Shown: positions 8,689-20,004, counted from the stretch's first letter. The stretch is 64,000 nt of DNA from Tritrichomonas musculus (GCA_039105265.1 JAPFFF010000008.1:3720001-3784000); one strand, 5' to 3'. Translations and numbers: made by a program. Notes: a model not told the origin generated them from the letters alone.

Positions 8689-11600
8689 ATGCAAAAGGAA
8701 ATTAATCCAAACGTATTTACTTCAAAAACAGATGAACTTCCCACTTTCCCTGAATCATGGGCTCGTCCCCCGGTCGGAGAACTTGAAGATTTAAAATTTT
8801 GTGTTATTGATATTACATACCGACAAAGAAATGCGCCAAATGAAACATATGATTCGCGTGACTTTGGCGATGTTGCTGTTGTCGATCTTCATGGCGTTGA
8901 TCAAGAGGGCAGGTCAGTTTCTGTTCATGCCCATGACTTTCAACCATATTTTTATTGTTCAATACCAAGTGATTTTCAAGCAAGCAATGTCAATCTTTTC
9001 AAGAAAAATTTAGAAAATGCTCTTTCCTCAACTTCAAAAAATGCAGATGTATCAATCATTAAAAAAGTTGAAATAGTAAATAAAAGAAATATCATGTATT
9101 ATCAGCCTGATGGTGAGCAACGCTTTTTGAAGATAACGACTCAACTTCCAAAGCAAGTTGCAACTTGTAGAACTGCAATAGAAGAAGGAAAAGTAGAAAT
9201 GCCAAATGCAAGGCAATATAGATGCCAAACATTTGAATCTAATGTTGATTTTGTTCTTAGATTTATGAATGACAGACAAATTACTGGTTGCTCATGGGTC
9301 ACAATTCCAAAAGGAAAATATACATTACTCTCTCCTAAAGATAAAAGAACATTTTCGCAAATTGAATTAGACACAAACTTTGAATCAATTGAAGGACATC
9401 CTTGTGAAGGTGATTGGATGGAAATCCCTCGGTTACGTATTATTTCATTTGATATTGAAGTTGGAGGTGAGCCTGATCACTTTCCCACCCCTGATAAAGA
9501 TCCAGTTATTCAAATATGCGCTTATGTTCAAGTTCAAGGTGATCCTGAACCCCTTCTATCTGTCGCATTTGTATTAGATAAATGCACTAAGCTTGTTGGT
9601 ACAGCCTTATATCAGTTTGAAGAAGAAAAAAGCCTTTTATTAGCATGGCGAAAATTTGTTCGATTTATTGATCCTGATGTAATTACTGGTTATAACATCA
9701 ATAGTTTCGACTGGCCTTATCTTACTGATAGAGCTACTCACTTGAAATGTAAAGAATTTTGTGAGCTTGGACGATACAAGGGAGAATACTCTGAGGCTAA
9801 AGAAGTCACCAAGAATATTAAAGTTCTTGGAACACGTGAAGGCAGAGAAGTTGAAATACCAGGTGTCCTTAATTACGATATGCTTATATCAATTCAAACA
9901 GATTATAAACTTCGTTCATATACTTTAAACGCAGTTTCCGCCAAATTTTTAGGAGATCAAAAAGAAGATGTTCATTATTCAATGATATCAACATTACAAA
10001 AAGGAACTCCTCAAGATAGACATCGTCTTGCTATTTACTGTGTAAAAGATGCATATTTGCCCCTCCAGCTAATGAACAAACTTCTTTCAATTTTTACTTC
10101 AATTGAACTTTCAAGAGTTTGTCATGTTCCTTTGAACTATTTACTCAACCGAGGACAGCAAATTAGAGTTTTTTCACAGCTTATGAATAAAGCAAACCAA
10201 CGTGGTATGATAATTCCAGCTGTTAGATCATCAAAAGCTGACGAACAATATAAAGGAGCTACAGTCATTGAACCTAAAATGGGATATTATACAACGCCAA
10301 TTCCCACTCTCGATTTTGCATCACTATATCCATCAATTATGATTGCTCATAATATTTGTTATTCGACTCTTATTAAAACCAAAATACCAAATGGAATACA
10401 ATTTGATACATCTCCAAATGACAATCGTTTTGTTAAAAGTGAACATTTCCAAGGCGTTTTACCACAAATTCTTAAAGAACTTCTTGATGCTCGTAAGAGA
10501 ACCAGAAAAATGCTTGCAGAAGAAACTGATCCACTTCGGAAAAACGTTTTAAACTGTAGACAGCTTGCGTTAAAAGTTTCAGCTAACTCAGTTTACGGCT
10601 TTACTGGTGCAACAGTTGGAAAGCTTCCATGCCTTGATATTTCTGAATCAGTTACAGCATATGGAAGATTTATGATTGAAAGCACAAAGAATTTAGTCGA
10701 AAAGAAGTACACCAAAGCAAACGGATATAGTGATGATGCAGTTGTTATCTATGGTGATACAGATTCTGTTATGGTTAATTTTGGAAATATCTCATTAAGT
10801 GATGCTATTGAACGAGGAAAAGAAGCTGCTGAATTTGTATCACAAACATTTATTCAACCAATTCACTTAGAATTTGAAAAAGCTTATCAGCCTTATCTTC
10901 TTATTGCAAAGAAGCACTATGCAGGCTATCTTCATACTAGTGCAGATGGACCTGGACGAATTGATGCTAAAGGTATTGAAACGGTTCGTCGTGATAACTG
11001 CCGACTTGTACAGAATGTCCTTCAAAAAGCTCTCGATCTACTTCTAATCAAGCAAGATAAAGATGGTGCTATTCAATTTGTTAAATCAATGATTGAAGAT
11101 TTATTAGATGATAAAATTGATCTTTCTTTCTTGGTTATTTCTAAAGCTTATTCGAAGAAAGAATATAAAGGTAAACAACCTCATGCAGAACTCGCAAAAA
11201 GAATGAAAAAACGTGATCCAGGAAGTGCTCCTAGCCTTGGAGATAGAATTGCATACGTTATTACTGCTACTGATAAATCATCAAAAGCATATGAGAAGAG
11301 TGAAGATCCAATATATGCTCTTGAGCATGGTATTCAAATTGATACAAAATATTATCTAGAAAATCAGCTTAAAAATCCACTTGTTCGTCTTTTCACGCCA
11401 ATCATGGGTGAATCTAATGTTAATAAGCTTCTCGAAGGTGATCATACAAGGCATGTTAAACTTGCAAAAATTAGAAAAACTGGAAAAGTAGCACCTGGTA
11501 CTTTATTAGGTTTTGTAAAAGTCGCTGAAACTTGTATTTGCGGAAAGACACCAATTAAAGATGGCCAGAAGCCAATATGTGATAAATGCAAAGATAAAGT

Positions 11601-11817
11601 TATTGAAGTGTATGAAAATAAATTAAAAGAATTCAAATATATCGAAGAAGAGCATTCAAAACTTTGGACACAATGTCAAAGATGCCAGAAATCATTAATG
11701 AATCAAAATATTTGCACTGCATTTGACTGCCCGATTTTCTATAGAAGAAAGAAAGCTCAGCTTGATTTGGAAGATACATATAAGGCCATTAAAAAGTTTG
11801 ATGGTCTGTTTAAATAA
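8689..11817 (+). CDS. POLD1: DNA polymerase delta catalytic subunit
   Basis: 1042 residues of a B-family replicative polymerase. The 3'-5' exonuclease motifs are intact: ISFDIEVGG (Exo I), YNINSFDWPYL (Exo II) and YCVKDAYLP (Exo III). So are the polymerase motifs: DFASLYPSIMIAHN (A), LKVSANSVYGFTGA (B) and YGDTDSVMV (C). The C terminus has the two metal modules typical of delta: CysA (CICG ... CDKC) and CysB (CQRC ... C-x4-C), the latter expected to hold a 4Fe-4S cluster and to bind the B subunit. All key catalytic residues are visible. The ATG at 8689 is used; the 26 codons before it begin only with TTG. Polymerase delta replicates the lagging strand. Confidence 0.95.
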   Translation: MQKEINPNVFTSKTDELPTFPESWARPPVGELEDLKFCVIDITYRQRNAPNETYDSRDFGDVAVVDLHGVDQEGRSVSVHAHDFQPYFYCSIPSDFQASNVNLFKKNLENALSSTSKNADVSIIKKVEIVNKRNIMYYQPDGEQRFLKITTQLPKQVATCRTAIEEGKVEMPNARQYRCQTFESNVDFVLRFMNDRQITGCSWVTIPKGKYTLLSPKDKRTFSQIELDTNFESIEGHPCEGDWMEIPRLRIISFDIEVGGEPDHFPTPDKDPVIQICAYVQVQGDPEPLLSVAFVLDKCTKLVGTALYQFEEEKSLLLAWRKFVRFIDPDVITGYNINSFDWPYLTDRATHLKCKEFCELGRYKGEYSEAKEVTKNIKVLGTREGREVEIPGVLNYDMLISIQTDYKLRSYTLNAVSAKFLGDQKEDVHYSMISTLQKGTPQDRHRLAIYCVKDAYLPLQLMNKLLSIFTSIELSRVCHVPLNYLLNRGQQIRVFSQLMNKANQRGMIIPAVRSSKADEQYKGATVIEPKMGYYTTPIPTLDFASLYPSIMIAHNICYSTLIKTKIPNGIQFDTSPNDNRFVKSEHFQGVLPQILKELLDARKRTRKMLAEETDPLRKNVLNCRQLALKVSANSVYGFTGATVGKLPCLDISESVTAYGRFMIESTKNLVEKKYTKANGYSDDAVVIYGDTDSVMVNFGNISLSDAIERGKEAAEFVSQTFIQPIHLEFEKAYQPYLLIAKKHYAGYLHTSADGPGRIDAKGIETVRRDNCRLVQNVLQKALDLLLIKQDKDGAIQFVKSMIEDLLDDKIDLSFLVISKAYSKKEYKGKQPHAELAKRMKKRDPGSAPSLGDRIAYVITATDKSSKAYEKSEDPIYALEHGIQIDTKYYLENQLKNPLVRLFTPIMGESNVNKLLEGDHTRHVKLAKIRKTGKVAPGTLLGFVKVAETCICGKTPIKDGQKPICDKCKDKVIEVYENKLKEFKYIEEEHSKLWTQCQRCQKSLMNQNICTAFDCPIFYRRKKAQLDLEDTYKAIKKFDGLFK

Positions 11818-12115
11818 GCTTGATTACTTATAGAAGATTTGATAAACTTGTTTTTCCTAAAAAAAAAAAAAAAAAAAAAAAATATTTATTATTCTGATTT
11901 TCTAGGTATGGAATTAAATGAATTCCTATAACCATATATTTTTTAAATTAGTTTGCTAATGATATTCTGTATTGAATAATAATTATTCAAGATTTTATGT
12001 TCGGTGATTGCTTATACTATTTTGTTGAAGTATTGGATGCTTGATGTTAAAAAGTAATAATAATATAACATTTGGGATTTATATAAAGCATAACAACATA
12101 AATAAATGTCTAATA

Positions 12116-13474
12116 TTACTTTACTTTTATATGAGCTTTGTACTCTTCAGGTTTTCCATTTGGATTCATTATTTGCCAGTCAGCGAGTTGTTCAACATAT
12201 TGCTTAAGCTGAGGTCCTGGACTGATATTGTGTAAATCTGCTAGTTGTCTTCCATTAAATAACGGTTTCATATCAATTAATTCTTCCATTTTTTCATCAT
12301 TAACAAATTTGACAAGAACGTTGTCAAAAAATTGAAGTGTATTATCATCAAAAATTAGGCATTTTGTTAATGGCCATTCTTTTTTGATTTGTCTAATCCA
12401 ATGTCCAACTGACAATCTATTCAAATTATTTTTCAATGTTTCAACTGTTTTTTCACTTTTAATTAGAGCTGATATAAAGTCAGCATTTTTAACTGGAATT
12501 TTTATTTGGCGAACAACAACATATTCAATTGGATCTATTTTTTTGGTTGGTTTTAATGGATCAGCCATTTTTCCTAAAGATGGCAAATCATAATATGCTG
12601 CAGATAAGAATATATCAAACACTTTTTCATTTGAATTGCATCGACTTAGTGCAATTTGAATTCGTTGAAATGATGTTTCTTCATTTATTTGGAAAAGGTT
12701 TTCTGGATTGAAAATTGGTGTGAAAAGTGTTGATTTGAATATAAGATCGGTTGCAATTTTAGCAGTTGTTGTAGTTTCAAACATTTTCAAAAGTTCGGCA
12801 GTTATTCTTTCGCGTGTAACATTATTTTGAAATTTTTCTTTAACTTGAGGAATAGAATCAAAAATGGATTGATCAATGTGAAATCCGTATTTGGCTGCAA
12901 ATCGAATTACTCTAACAAGTCGAAGTGGATCTTCTGAAAATGTGAGAATCGGATTAACTGGGGTACGAATGAGTTTATTTTCAATATCACTTATGCCTCC
13001 TACTAAGTCTTCAACTTTCCTTGTATTGATATTAAAAAAGAGCGCATTAATGGTGATATCACGCCTATCTGCATCAGTTTTAGCTGTTCCACCTTCATTT
13101 GCGTTTAAATCAGCAGGCCTTAAATTGCAAATGTCAATCCAAAATTTTGGGAAAAGGCAAACACGAACAGTTTCCATATATTTAGACATTTCAGGATTAG
13201 CTGCAATTACAACCATCTTATTTTTTTCATTTTCGATTCCAGCTTCCTTTAGTAATAATTCACCAAAATTTGTACATTTGGCTCCTTCAATTGCAAGGTC
13301 AATATCGTTTGAAGCCTTTCCAAGAATTCTATCACGTACCCAACCGCCAGCGACTCTAGCAATAACTGGAGGAGAAAATTTATTGCATGCTTTTAAAACG
13401 AGATCAAATACTTTTTTCTCTTGTTCATCAAACTCACCGCTTTCAAGTTTATGAATGTTATCTGAAATCTTCAT
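12116..13474 (-). CDS. CCA1: CCA tRNA nucleotidyltransferase
   Basis: 452 residues of a class II nucleotidyltransferase. The head motif reads RVAGGWVRDRILGKASNDID, with the GG-x-VRD loop and the DxD metal ligands. It is followed by RRDITINALFFNI (motif B/C), EDPLRLVRVIRFAAKYGF (the EDxxR nucleotide-selecting motif D) and RERITAELLKMF (motif E). The enzyme adds or repairs the 3' CCA of tRNAs without a template. A mitochondrial-type presequence is not obvious. Length is near the eukaryotic average. The long plus-strand reading over its 5' half is a shadow. Confidence 0.93.
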   Translation of the reverse strand: MKISDNIHKLESGEFDEQEKKVFDLVLKACNKFSPPVIARVAGGWVRDRILGKASNDIDLAIEGAKCTNFGELLLKEAGIENEKNKMVVIAANPEMSKYMETVRVCLFPKFWIDICNLRPADLNANEGGTAKTDADRRDITINALFFNINTRKVEDLVGGISDIENKLIRTPVNPILTFSEDPLRLVRVIRFAAKYGFHIDQSIFDSIPQVKEKFQNNVTRERITAELLKMFETTTTAKIATDLIFKSTLFTPIFNPENLFQINEETSFQRIQIALSRCNSNEKVFDIFLSAAYYDLPSLGKMADPLKPTKKIDPIEYVVVRQIKIPVKNADFISALIKSEKTVETLKNNLNRLSVGHWIRQIKKEWPLTKCLIFDDNTLQFFDNVLVKFVNDEKMEELIDMKPLFNGRQLADLHNISPGPQLKQYVEQLADWQIMNPNGKPEEYKAHIKVK

Positions 13475-13862
13475 TTACTAAAATCTGAATTTTGGTTACT
13501 GTCAACATTTATTCAAATGTTAACAAACTCTTGAAAAATTTTAAATAACGTATTTGTTATTTCATATATTCGTTTGATACAAAAAAATAATAAATATATA
13601 TATATATACTTTCTAAAAACATATCTTAAAAAATACAATTTTTTTTATTTCACACCATGATTTAAATATCAAATCATTTTCATTGATCTAAACTTATGTA
13701 TATAAATTTAGCTTGTCAGTTTTGTATTAAATATACATGTGAGAAACAATTATCAATAATTAATAAAATAATTATTTTATTTTTTAATTATTGAAAATTA
13801 CCAAACAGATGTATAATTAAATAAAATAAAAATATGTAAACTCAGAATAATTACAAAACAAT
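13475..13862. other. Intergenic, AT-rich
   Basis: 388 bp between two minus-strand genes, holding TA-dinucleotide runs (about 13590-13608) and AT palindromes near 13750-13800. Nothing else was seen. Confidence 0.6.
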
Positions 13863-14402
13863 TCATTCATTATCATTTGGTTGAATAGAAGCGAGAATTC
13901 CATTTTGTTGTTGTTGTTGTGCAAGTACATTCTGCTTTCCACCTCTATTAAGCACATCACCTTCTTTGTTAAATGCTATTATGTTTTTAATATGAGGTTC
14001 AATTTCGTTCCAATGAATATCATACCACTGAATCAATAAGTCTTTCCTCCTCTTGGCATCTCTGTCAACACGGAGGTCAGAGCACCTACTTGCAACAGCT
14101 GTGGCAATGCTAACAAGTTCACTCTGACGTATGGTTGGATAAAAGTATGTTTGAGTAAGTTGTTGATATGCGTTGCTAGCTTTATAGTTAAATTTATCTT
14201 TTTGAGGCTTTTTTGTTTGGCCTTGTATAGAATCTTGGGGTTGTTCTGGTGGATTTGGACGATTTTGTTTTTCTTTTAGGCTATTGAGTAAATCTTCGAG
14301 CATTCTGTTAACATCTTCAATATGCTCGTTTCCCATTGCACTTAATAATTTTGCAATGCAATTGGTAAGAGATTCGTTGTCTGCTTCACCTCCAAAAGTC
14401 AT
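13863..14402 (-). CDS. Unrecognised 179-residue protein
   Basis: The N-terminal ~55 residues are helical with a hydrophobic pattern (CIAKLLSAMG ... MLEDLLNSLKEK). A Pro/Gln-rich linker (about 56-80) follows, then a compact region (about 90-150) with YFYPTIRQSELVSIATAVAS, RRKDLLIQWYDIHWNEIEPH and several Trp/Tyr residues, consistent with a small helical, possibly DNA-binding, domain. The tail is a QQQQQ tract and NDNE. The two-domain composition and clean start support a real gene. Homeodomain-like folding was considered for the central part, but no diagnostic residue set is present, so no function is assigned. Confidence 0.55.
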   Translation of the reverse strand: MTFGGEADNESLTNCIAKLLSAMGNEHIEDVNRMLEDLLNSLKEKQNRPNPPEQPQDSIQGQTKKPQKDKFNYKASNAYQQLTQTYFYPTIRQSELVSIATAVASRCSDLRVDRDAKRRKDLLIQWYDIHWNEIEPHIKNIIAFNKEGDVLNRGGKQNVLAQQQQQNGILASIQPNDNE

Positions 14403-17400
14403 TTTCGAATGATTATTAAAACAAGCTTTTCTAGAATCAAAATTGGCGCTTTTAATTGAAATTCAATATTCTCAATTTTTTTTGTAATAAAACTGTAGAT
14501 TTATTATTTGGCATTTTTATTATTATATTTTAATTTATATTTAATAAAATGTCAATACTATTGCTATTTTTTCTCAATTTTTTCATAAATGTGTGTACTT
14601 TTTCATAAGTTTATAAGGAAAATCATATGACAGAGTATTATTAAAAATGAGAGTTGACGCAAATATTTTTTTGATTGGCTAAATATTGAATCTTTTTCCT
14701 GGAAATTTTATTAGTAATATAATAATATTTTATGTTTATTTTATTTTATAAATTAGTCTTTTTATATATATTAAATTTCACTATGAATAATAAATGTAAA
14801 TAATGATTTATGAGCAAATATTTTGATTAGTGATTTTTACATCAAATGATGTTTTTTGAAGCAATGAATAAAAAAAAATATTAGCAAATCAAAATTATAT
14901 ACATGTATTTATTACTGAATATAAATTAGAACTAATAATTCGTCAATTCTTACATAAAATTGAGAAATCTGAGATTTTTGTCACATTTTTGAAAAAATTT
15001 AGCAATTCAGCTATATTTTATTTAATATATTATAATACATATCTTTATATTTATTTGATATCATTTTAAAAAAATATATTTCACGTTTTACTCGAGCATC
15101 GCCATTATTTTTATATTTTATTATTATATTTGGATTAATATAATGATAATAGCTATCATTTTATTATTTTTTATTAATATATTTAGTATATAAATAATAA
15201 TGCATGCAAATAAAAATTTATTTATAATTATTATAAAAAGATATTAACTCAAAAAATATTTTAATGTTATTGAAGTATTTTAGAATTAAATAAAAATTGA
15301 TAAGTTTATCTTTTCATTTTGTTTAGTATATACGTTATTTTATGAATATTTTGTAAAAATATAAAATTTATTTAAATATAAATTGGATGCTTTTTCAGTA
15401 GTTTTTTCTCTTTTCTATATAACCTCTATTTTACATTTAAAATAAACCATACAAAATGGTCCTCAGAAAATATATTCAAAATTTTGAATTTAAATGTTTT
15501 TTTATAAATTGTAATATATCAATATATAACATAAAATAAAAATGCAATATATATATATATACATTAATATAAATATATAAACAATGAAAAAAAAAAATAA
15601 ATCAAATAAAAACACTATTTTAAAGAGTGGCAGTACATATAATTTACGGATTAAAATTTGTTATTGAGGTTATTATATTTTTTTAACATGTTTTTTAATT
15701 TTATATATTTAATTTAATATAATTAATACTAGTTAATTATTAATATATTTACCAATTAATAAATATATATTTTGATTACTTTATTTTTTGTAAATATTTC
15801 AAATAATTTAAGCCAAAATAATGAAACATTTTTATATTCTGAATATAAACATATAATAACTCATTTATATACTTATAATATTTTTTATATATGTTTGATA
15901 ATTATATTATATTTTAATTTTAAAATTAATTTGCTATTTATTATAATATATGAAAAATGTTCATATATTATTTTAATTCAAATTTTCACAAAGAATTGAA
16001 TTTTATATTAAAAAAATTTCAATTTATTTTGTTTAAAACAGTCTTGTTTTAATTAATTTACTAAAATTTCAAAACAAATCTTAGTCTTTTATCATTAAGT
16101 CATATTTATATATATTATTAAATATTAAAATTATGAAAATACGATTCACAATTAAAAAACTGATATTTGTTTACTTTATTGGATTTAATTGCTAAATAAA
16201 GTTGTTTTAAAATAAAAATCACTGATTTCATTCTTTATTTATAATGCTTTTTTAAAATATAATCTTTTTACGATTTTTTTTCAATATTTGATGATTATTA
16301 TAATATTATCATCATCAAATTAGATATATTACGATTATTAAGATACATTAAAATGATTATTATGATTTATTCATTTTATTCTAGATTGATAATTTAAAAA
16401 AAAATATGAAAAAGCTGATATAACAAAATATAAAATATATCTTATTATTTTAATCATATATAAATTTTAATAAAATAAAAAATCTTAATATTATTGGAGA
16501 TATTATCATATTTTTCATTATCGTATAAAACAAACTTTTGAATTGATTATTAATTTAAAAAAATAATTATTTGAAATTTTAAAAATTGAATTAATGCATT
16601 AATTTTTAAAACATATAGTATACAATTCTATAAATAATAGACAAATTATTATTTTAGAAAATATAAAATATAAAAACAAAAAATATTAATTTATATTTAA
16701 AATATTTAGTAACAACTAATTTATTAATGATACAATTATTTTATTTTTTAATAATACATTGAAAATAAAATCTCATAATTAATTGTATGAGCTTACATAA
16801 AATATTTTTAATTCTCAAAAAAAAGTATAGAATTTTTTAAAAAATCTATTCAAAAAAAAGACTTTTCTGAGCATAAAATATACGTTAAGTTCTCAATTTT
16901 AGCAAATTTTGGATTCTTGATTTACAAAATCTACCTAGTCGATTCCCAATTTTATTAGGGGGATCTTAATGTTTTAATCGAATTAATAAATTGACCTAAC
17001 GGATCCTATCATTAAACCGTCAATCTTTCTAAATTGAAAAACCTAAAATATCATAAAATTCTAATGCATTATCATTAATCAGGTTATTTATTTATATTAA
17101 ACTATTGAGCAAGTATCCGGGGAAACATTTTTGGTTTTTGTATTTATTGTAGTTATTGAAATATAAGAGTTTCAAATTGATTAAAGACGTTAAAAAGTTT
17201 CATGTACTGCCCCTCTTATTTTAATATAAATATATTTGTTTAAAAATTGACATTAGGATAATATTTTTTTTATATTATTATATCTTATTGACAATTTAAT
17301 AATTTTTATTTAAAAATGAAATATATTGTATGCAAATAACAACACAAATATATCGATAATAATTATATTATAAAACATATTAAATAATCAAGTATTTAAT

Positions 17401-17590
17401 GTTAAATAATTCAATGACATTACACAAATTTTGTGAGGCTTATGATTCTTTTCTCAATTTTTTAATTTTCATATTCAATAATTAGTCATAAATAAATGAA
17501 AACATACAAGAAACTATTTTATAAAATGAAATATTCAAGCTTAAGGAGCTTAATTTTGAAATAATCAATAGAATCTAATCTATTATTTCT

Positions 17591-17890
17591 ATGTTTAATC
17601 GACAAATATCGCAAATTTCATTTTTAAAAGCACAAATTAAGACATTAAAAGGCCAAAAACTTCAGAAAAAAGATCAAAATCCAAGTTTATTGAATCCAGT
17701 ATTTATTCAAGATTCACAATTAAAAGAAAAGAAACCTCTTTTTGAAATTCGAAAAATCAAAATGAATCATACGTAATGATCATTTAAAAAGTCATACTTT
17801 GCAACTCTAAAAAGAGTTTTTGGTAAATAATCAAAACTTTTATTCGCCAATTCTCAAATTTAAAAGAGATGGCATTCCATTCAAAAATGA
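17591..17890 (+). pseudogene. Possible decayed ORF in AT desert
   Basis: A 61-codon open stretch (17591-17776) encodes a basic, Gln/Lys-rich peptide (FLKAQIKTLKGQKLQKKDQN). The same frame then continues past two stops with coding-like text (SFKKSYFATLKRVFGK), and a shifted frame reads KRDGIPFKNENDI near 17865-17905. This suggests a gene broken by stops and at least one frameshift. No family recognised; weak evidence. Confidence 0.25.
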
Positions 17891-18287
17891 AAATGATATA
17901 TTGTGTATGTAAATAGTTAAAACTCAAGAGTATTATAATAAAAAATATATATTTTATTATGTTTTACTTTTTTCAATAATTCCTATTCAAAAAAATTCAA
18001 TTACAACTGAAAAATAAAAACATATATTTAGCTAGATTCAACGAATAAATTTTTCTAAATAATTAATAATTCCAATTAATATTTTATCATAAATATTATA
18101 TATCAAATAAAAGAATTTTTATTCCAAACAAAACTCCACCCACCTTTGTATTTTACCATATAGAGTAAAACAAATTGAGAAATCTCAAATATTGTTTAGT
18201 CAATAAAATTCTCGCTTCACTCTCTAACTCCTCTAAGCGATTGATATTTCAAAGTTTACCTTTATTCTATTTGAAATGGGTCGATTT

Positions 18288-18300
18288 AAAAAAAAAAAAA
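18288..18300 (-). terminator. Pol III oligo-T terminator of tRNA-Lys
   Basis: A run of 13 A on the plus strand, so 13 T on the tRNA strand, begins four bases after the mature 3' end. This is the standard RNA polymerase III stop signal. Confidence 0.85.
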
Positions 18301-18303
18301 CTT

Positions 18304-18377
18304 AGCCTCCGGCGGGACTCGAACCCGCAACCCCAAGATTAAGAGTCTTATGCTCTAGCCGGTTGAGCTACGAAGGC
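18304..18377 (-). tRNA. tRNA-Lys(CTT)
   Basis: On the minus strand a full cloverleaf folds. Acceptor GCCTTCG pairs with CGGAGGC (one G-T pair); the D arm is GCTC/GAGC. The anticodon stem is TAAGA/TCTTG, with loop CTCTTAA placing CTT at positions 34-36. The variable loop has 5 nt and the T arm is GCGGG/CCCGC around TTCGAGT. There is no intron and no encoded CCA. The internal A box (TAGCTCAACCGG) and B box (GGTTCGAGTCC) are visible. It decodes AAG. Confidence 0.97.
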
Positions 18378-18594
18378 TAATTATTGAAACAAAACATATT
18401 TTAGGCAATTCTATTCTGAAAATAGCAAATTTTTCATTCGACCTCCATTTGAAGTGTTGAGTGAATATCAGTTTTGGGCAAACAAATTAATGCATGCAAA
18501 AATAATTGAGAACAAGTATTTTGGTGATTTATATATATTATATAGGTTAGAAAAATTTAAATAACATCTTTTAATAATTGATAGCATGGTAAAA

Positions 18595-19044
18595 TTAGTG
18601 CCGAAAAGGTGGTTTGTAGTTTTTTATCTGCTTCTTTTGTGTTGGGATACTCAAAGAAAGTTGCTTTTGAAGTTTGGGATGATTTCGCGTAGTTTTTGGT
18701 GGTCGAGGACTTTCTAAATGCTGATGTTCTTTTCTTTTCTCCTTTACTTGTGTTTCAACTTGCTGGTTTGAAGTTTGTTTATTTGTTCTATTGTTTTTAA
18801 GCTGATTTTTTCGAAGTAAGAGAAGATTTTCATTTAAATTGCGAAGGATTGATGTACAAGAGTTAATTTCCTGGTCAGACCTCTTTTGAAATTCTTGAAT
18901 AATTGTTTTTTGTTTTTGATATAAATCTCTTTTTTCTTCTTCAGACATTTGAGAAATTTCTCCATCACTTACGAGACCTTTTGGAAGTTCTTTATCAATA
19001 ATAGATCTCATGAGAGAGCTCTCAATGAGATATGAATTTCTCAT
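18595..19044 (-). CDS. Unrecognised 149-residue coiled-coil protein with basic tail
   Basis: Residues about 1-85 are helical and heptad-like (EEEKRDLYQKQKTIIQEFQK ... ILRNLNENLLLLRK). The rest is Lys/Arg/Gln/Pro-rich, including the PRPPKTTRNHP stretch, and ends PPFRH. No family recognised. It is divergent to the IBD-like gene, with 98 bp between start codons, so the two may share a promoter. The second in-frame Met (residue 12) is an alternative start. Confidence 0.5.
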   Translation of the reverse strand: MRNSYLIESSLMRSIIDKELPKGLVSDGEISQMSEEEKRDLYQKQKTIIQEFQKRSDQEINSCTSILRNLNENLLLLRKNQLKNNRTNKQTSNQQVETQVKEKRKEHQHLESPRPPKTTRNHPKLQKQLSLSIPTQKKQIKNYKPPFRH

Positions 19045-19142
19045 ATCTTATCAAACATTGAACTTTTTGAAAAAGCATTCAATAATATTTAAAATTTAAG
19101 ACAATTGACCTATATTAGCCTTTATCGTTAAATCATATTTTA
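19045..19142. promoter_or_regulatory. Short bidirectional promoter region
   Basis: The 98-bp spacer between divergent starts contains AACTTTTTGAAAAAG (19061-19075), nearly self-complementary, and TCATATTTTA directly before the plus-strand ATG. The latter is similar to the trichomonad initiator pattern (TCA followed by pyrimidine/A-T). Function is inferred. Confidence 0.35.
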
Positions 19143-19763
19143 ATGATAACTTTACCTAAAGTAGAAGAAGTTCCGGAATGTGCAAATGATAAAATGGTAT
19201 ATAAAACAATTGTAAGTATATTCAAAAAATATAGAGAACAATATGAAGCACCTATATCAGAATTCGACAATGAGCTTTTATGGTTACTCAACTTTGTTGA
19301 TAACCGCGCTGTAAACAAACCTTATGTACTTTTCAAATGTGGATTTGTTTTTCATCAAGAAAAAGTTGGAATTAATATTACACGAATCGCGACAACAATT
19401 TCCTTAACAAACATGCAAGTATCGCAACGTGTTAAAGGTTGGATAACGCAGGTGTGGGATATTACAGAAAAGAAAATGCTTTTATTTCATTTTCGAAATA
19501 ATTGTGATTTGAGAACCTGGTCACTAAGAAAAATAAATAAGGATAATTGTATCAGTGAATTTGTATTATCAAAAATTTCGCTTCAAACGCCGCAGCCAGT
19601 TAATGAGGTTAATGTAATTCCACCGCCACTAATTCAGCCGGTTACTTCAATAAATACCAAAATATTTGATATGAAGCATATGTCAAACTTTATTGTTTGC
19701 AGTAAATCGCCAAAACAATGGGTATTCAATCAGGAATCAAAAAAGAATTTTGTATTATTTTGA
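19143..19763 (+). CDS. Initiator-binding-domain (IBD)-like protein
   Basis: 206 residues. The N-terminal half has the layout of the trichomonad transcription-initiator DNA-binding domain: a helix ending EFDNELLWLLNFVDNR, a loop, then GFVFHQEKVGINITRIATTI and the following LTNMQVSQRVK, which fits a winged-helix recognition helix, and a basic wing region. The C-terminal half is Pro-rich (PVNEVNVIPPPLIQPV) and ends SKSPKQWVF. In Trichomonas vaginalis, IBP39 uses such a domain to bind the Inr element of core promoters, and many paralogues exist. The match is to fold pattern rather than to strict motifs, so the role as a DNA-binding factor is inferred. Confidence 0.45.
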   Translation: MITLPKVEEVPECANDKMVYKTIVSIFKKYREQYEAPISEFDNELLWLLNFVDNRAVNKPYVLFKCGFVFHQEKVGINITRIATTISLTNMQVSQRVKGWITQVWDITEKKMLLFHFRNNCDLRTWSLRKINKDNCISEFVLSKISLQTPQPVNEVNVIPPPLIQPVTSINTKIFDMKHMSNFIVCSKSPKQWVFNQESKKNFVLF

Positions 19764-20004
19764 TTATAATTGTAAGAGCATTTATTTTCATGGTATGATT
19801 AATTAATATATGTGTTTATAGAATTTATATTGAAAAATAAAGCAAAAAAACATTAAAAATTAAGTCATCATAATATTTTTTTTTTTTTTTTTAATAATTC
19901 AATCTAAATAAAATATGTTTAAAAATGTCTTCGTCATTAATCTTTTTATTTTTATTATAATTGTTATTTGGTAATCTTTAGCTATAAATAATAAATTGTT
20001 TTGA

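Larger units (their letters stand above)
14403..18303. other. 3.9-kb AT desert
   Basis: No convincing gene. Most of the stretch is near-pure A/T with TA runs (for example around 15548-15580). Two patches are less simple: 16870-17220, which has scattered G/C-containing words but no frame, and 17541-17900, listed as a possible decayed gene. A 75-codon reading at 15772 is Ile/Leu/Phe/Tyr/Asn-only and is not called. Confidence 0.6.

Noticed and set aside
12891-13454. 187-codon plus-strand reading
   Set aside because: Antisense to the conserved N-terminal domain of the CCA-adding enzyme; no protein-like motif.
15772-15999. 75-codon reading in the AT desert
   Set aside because: Begins with a non-ATG codon and is composed almost only of I, L, F, Y, N and K, as expected by chance in A/T sequence.
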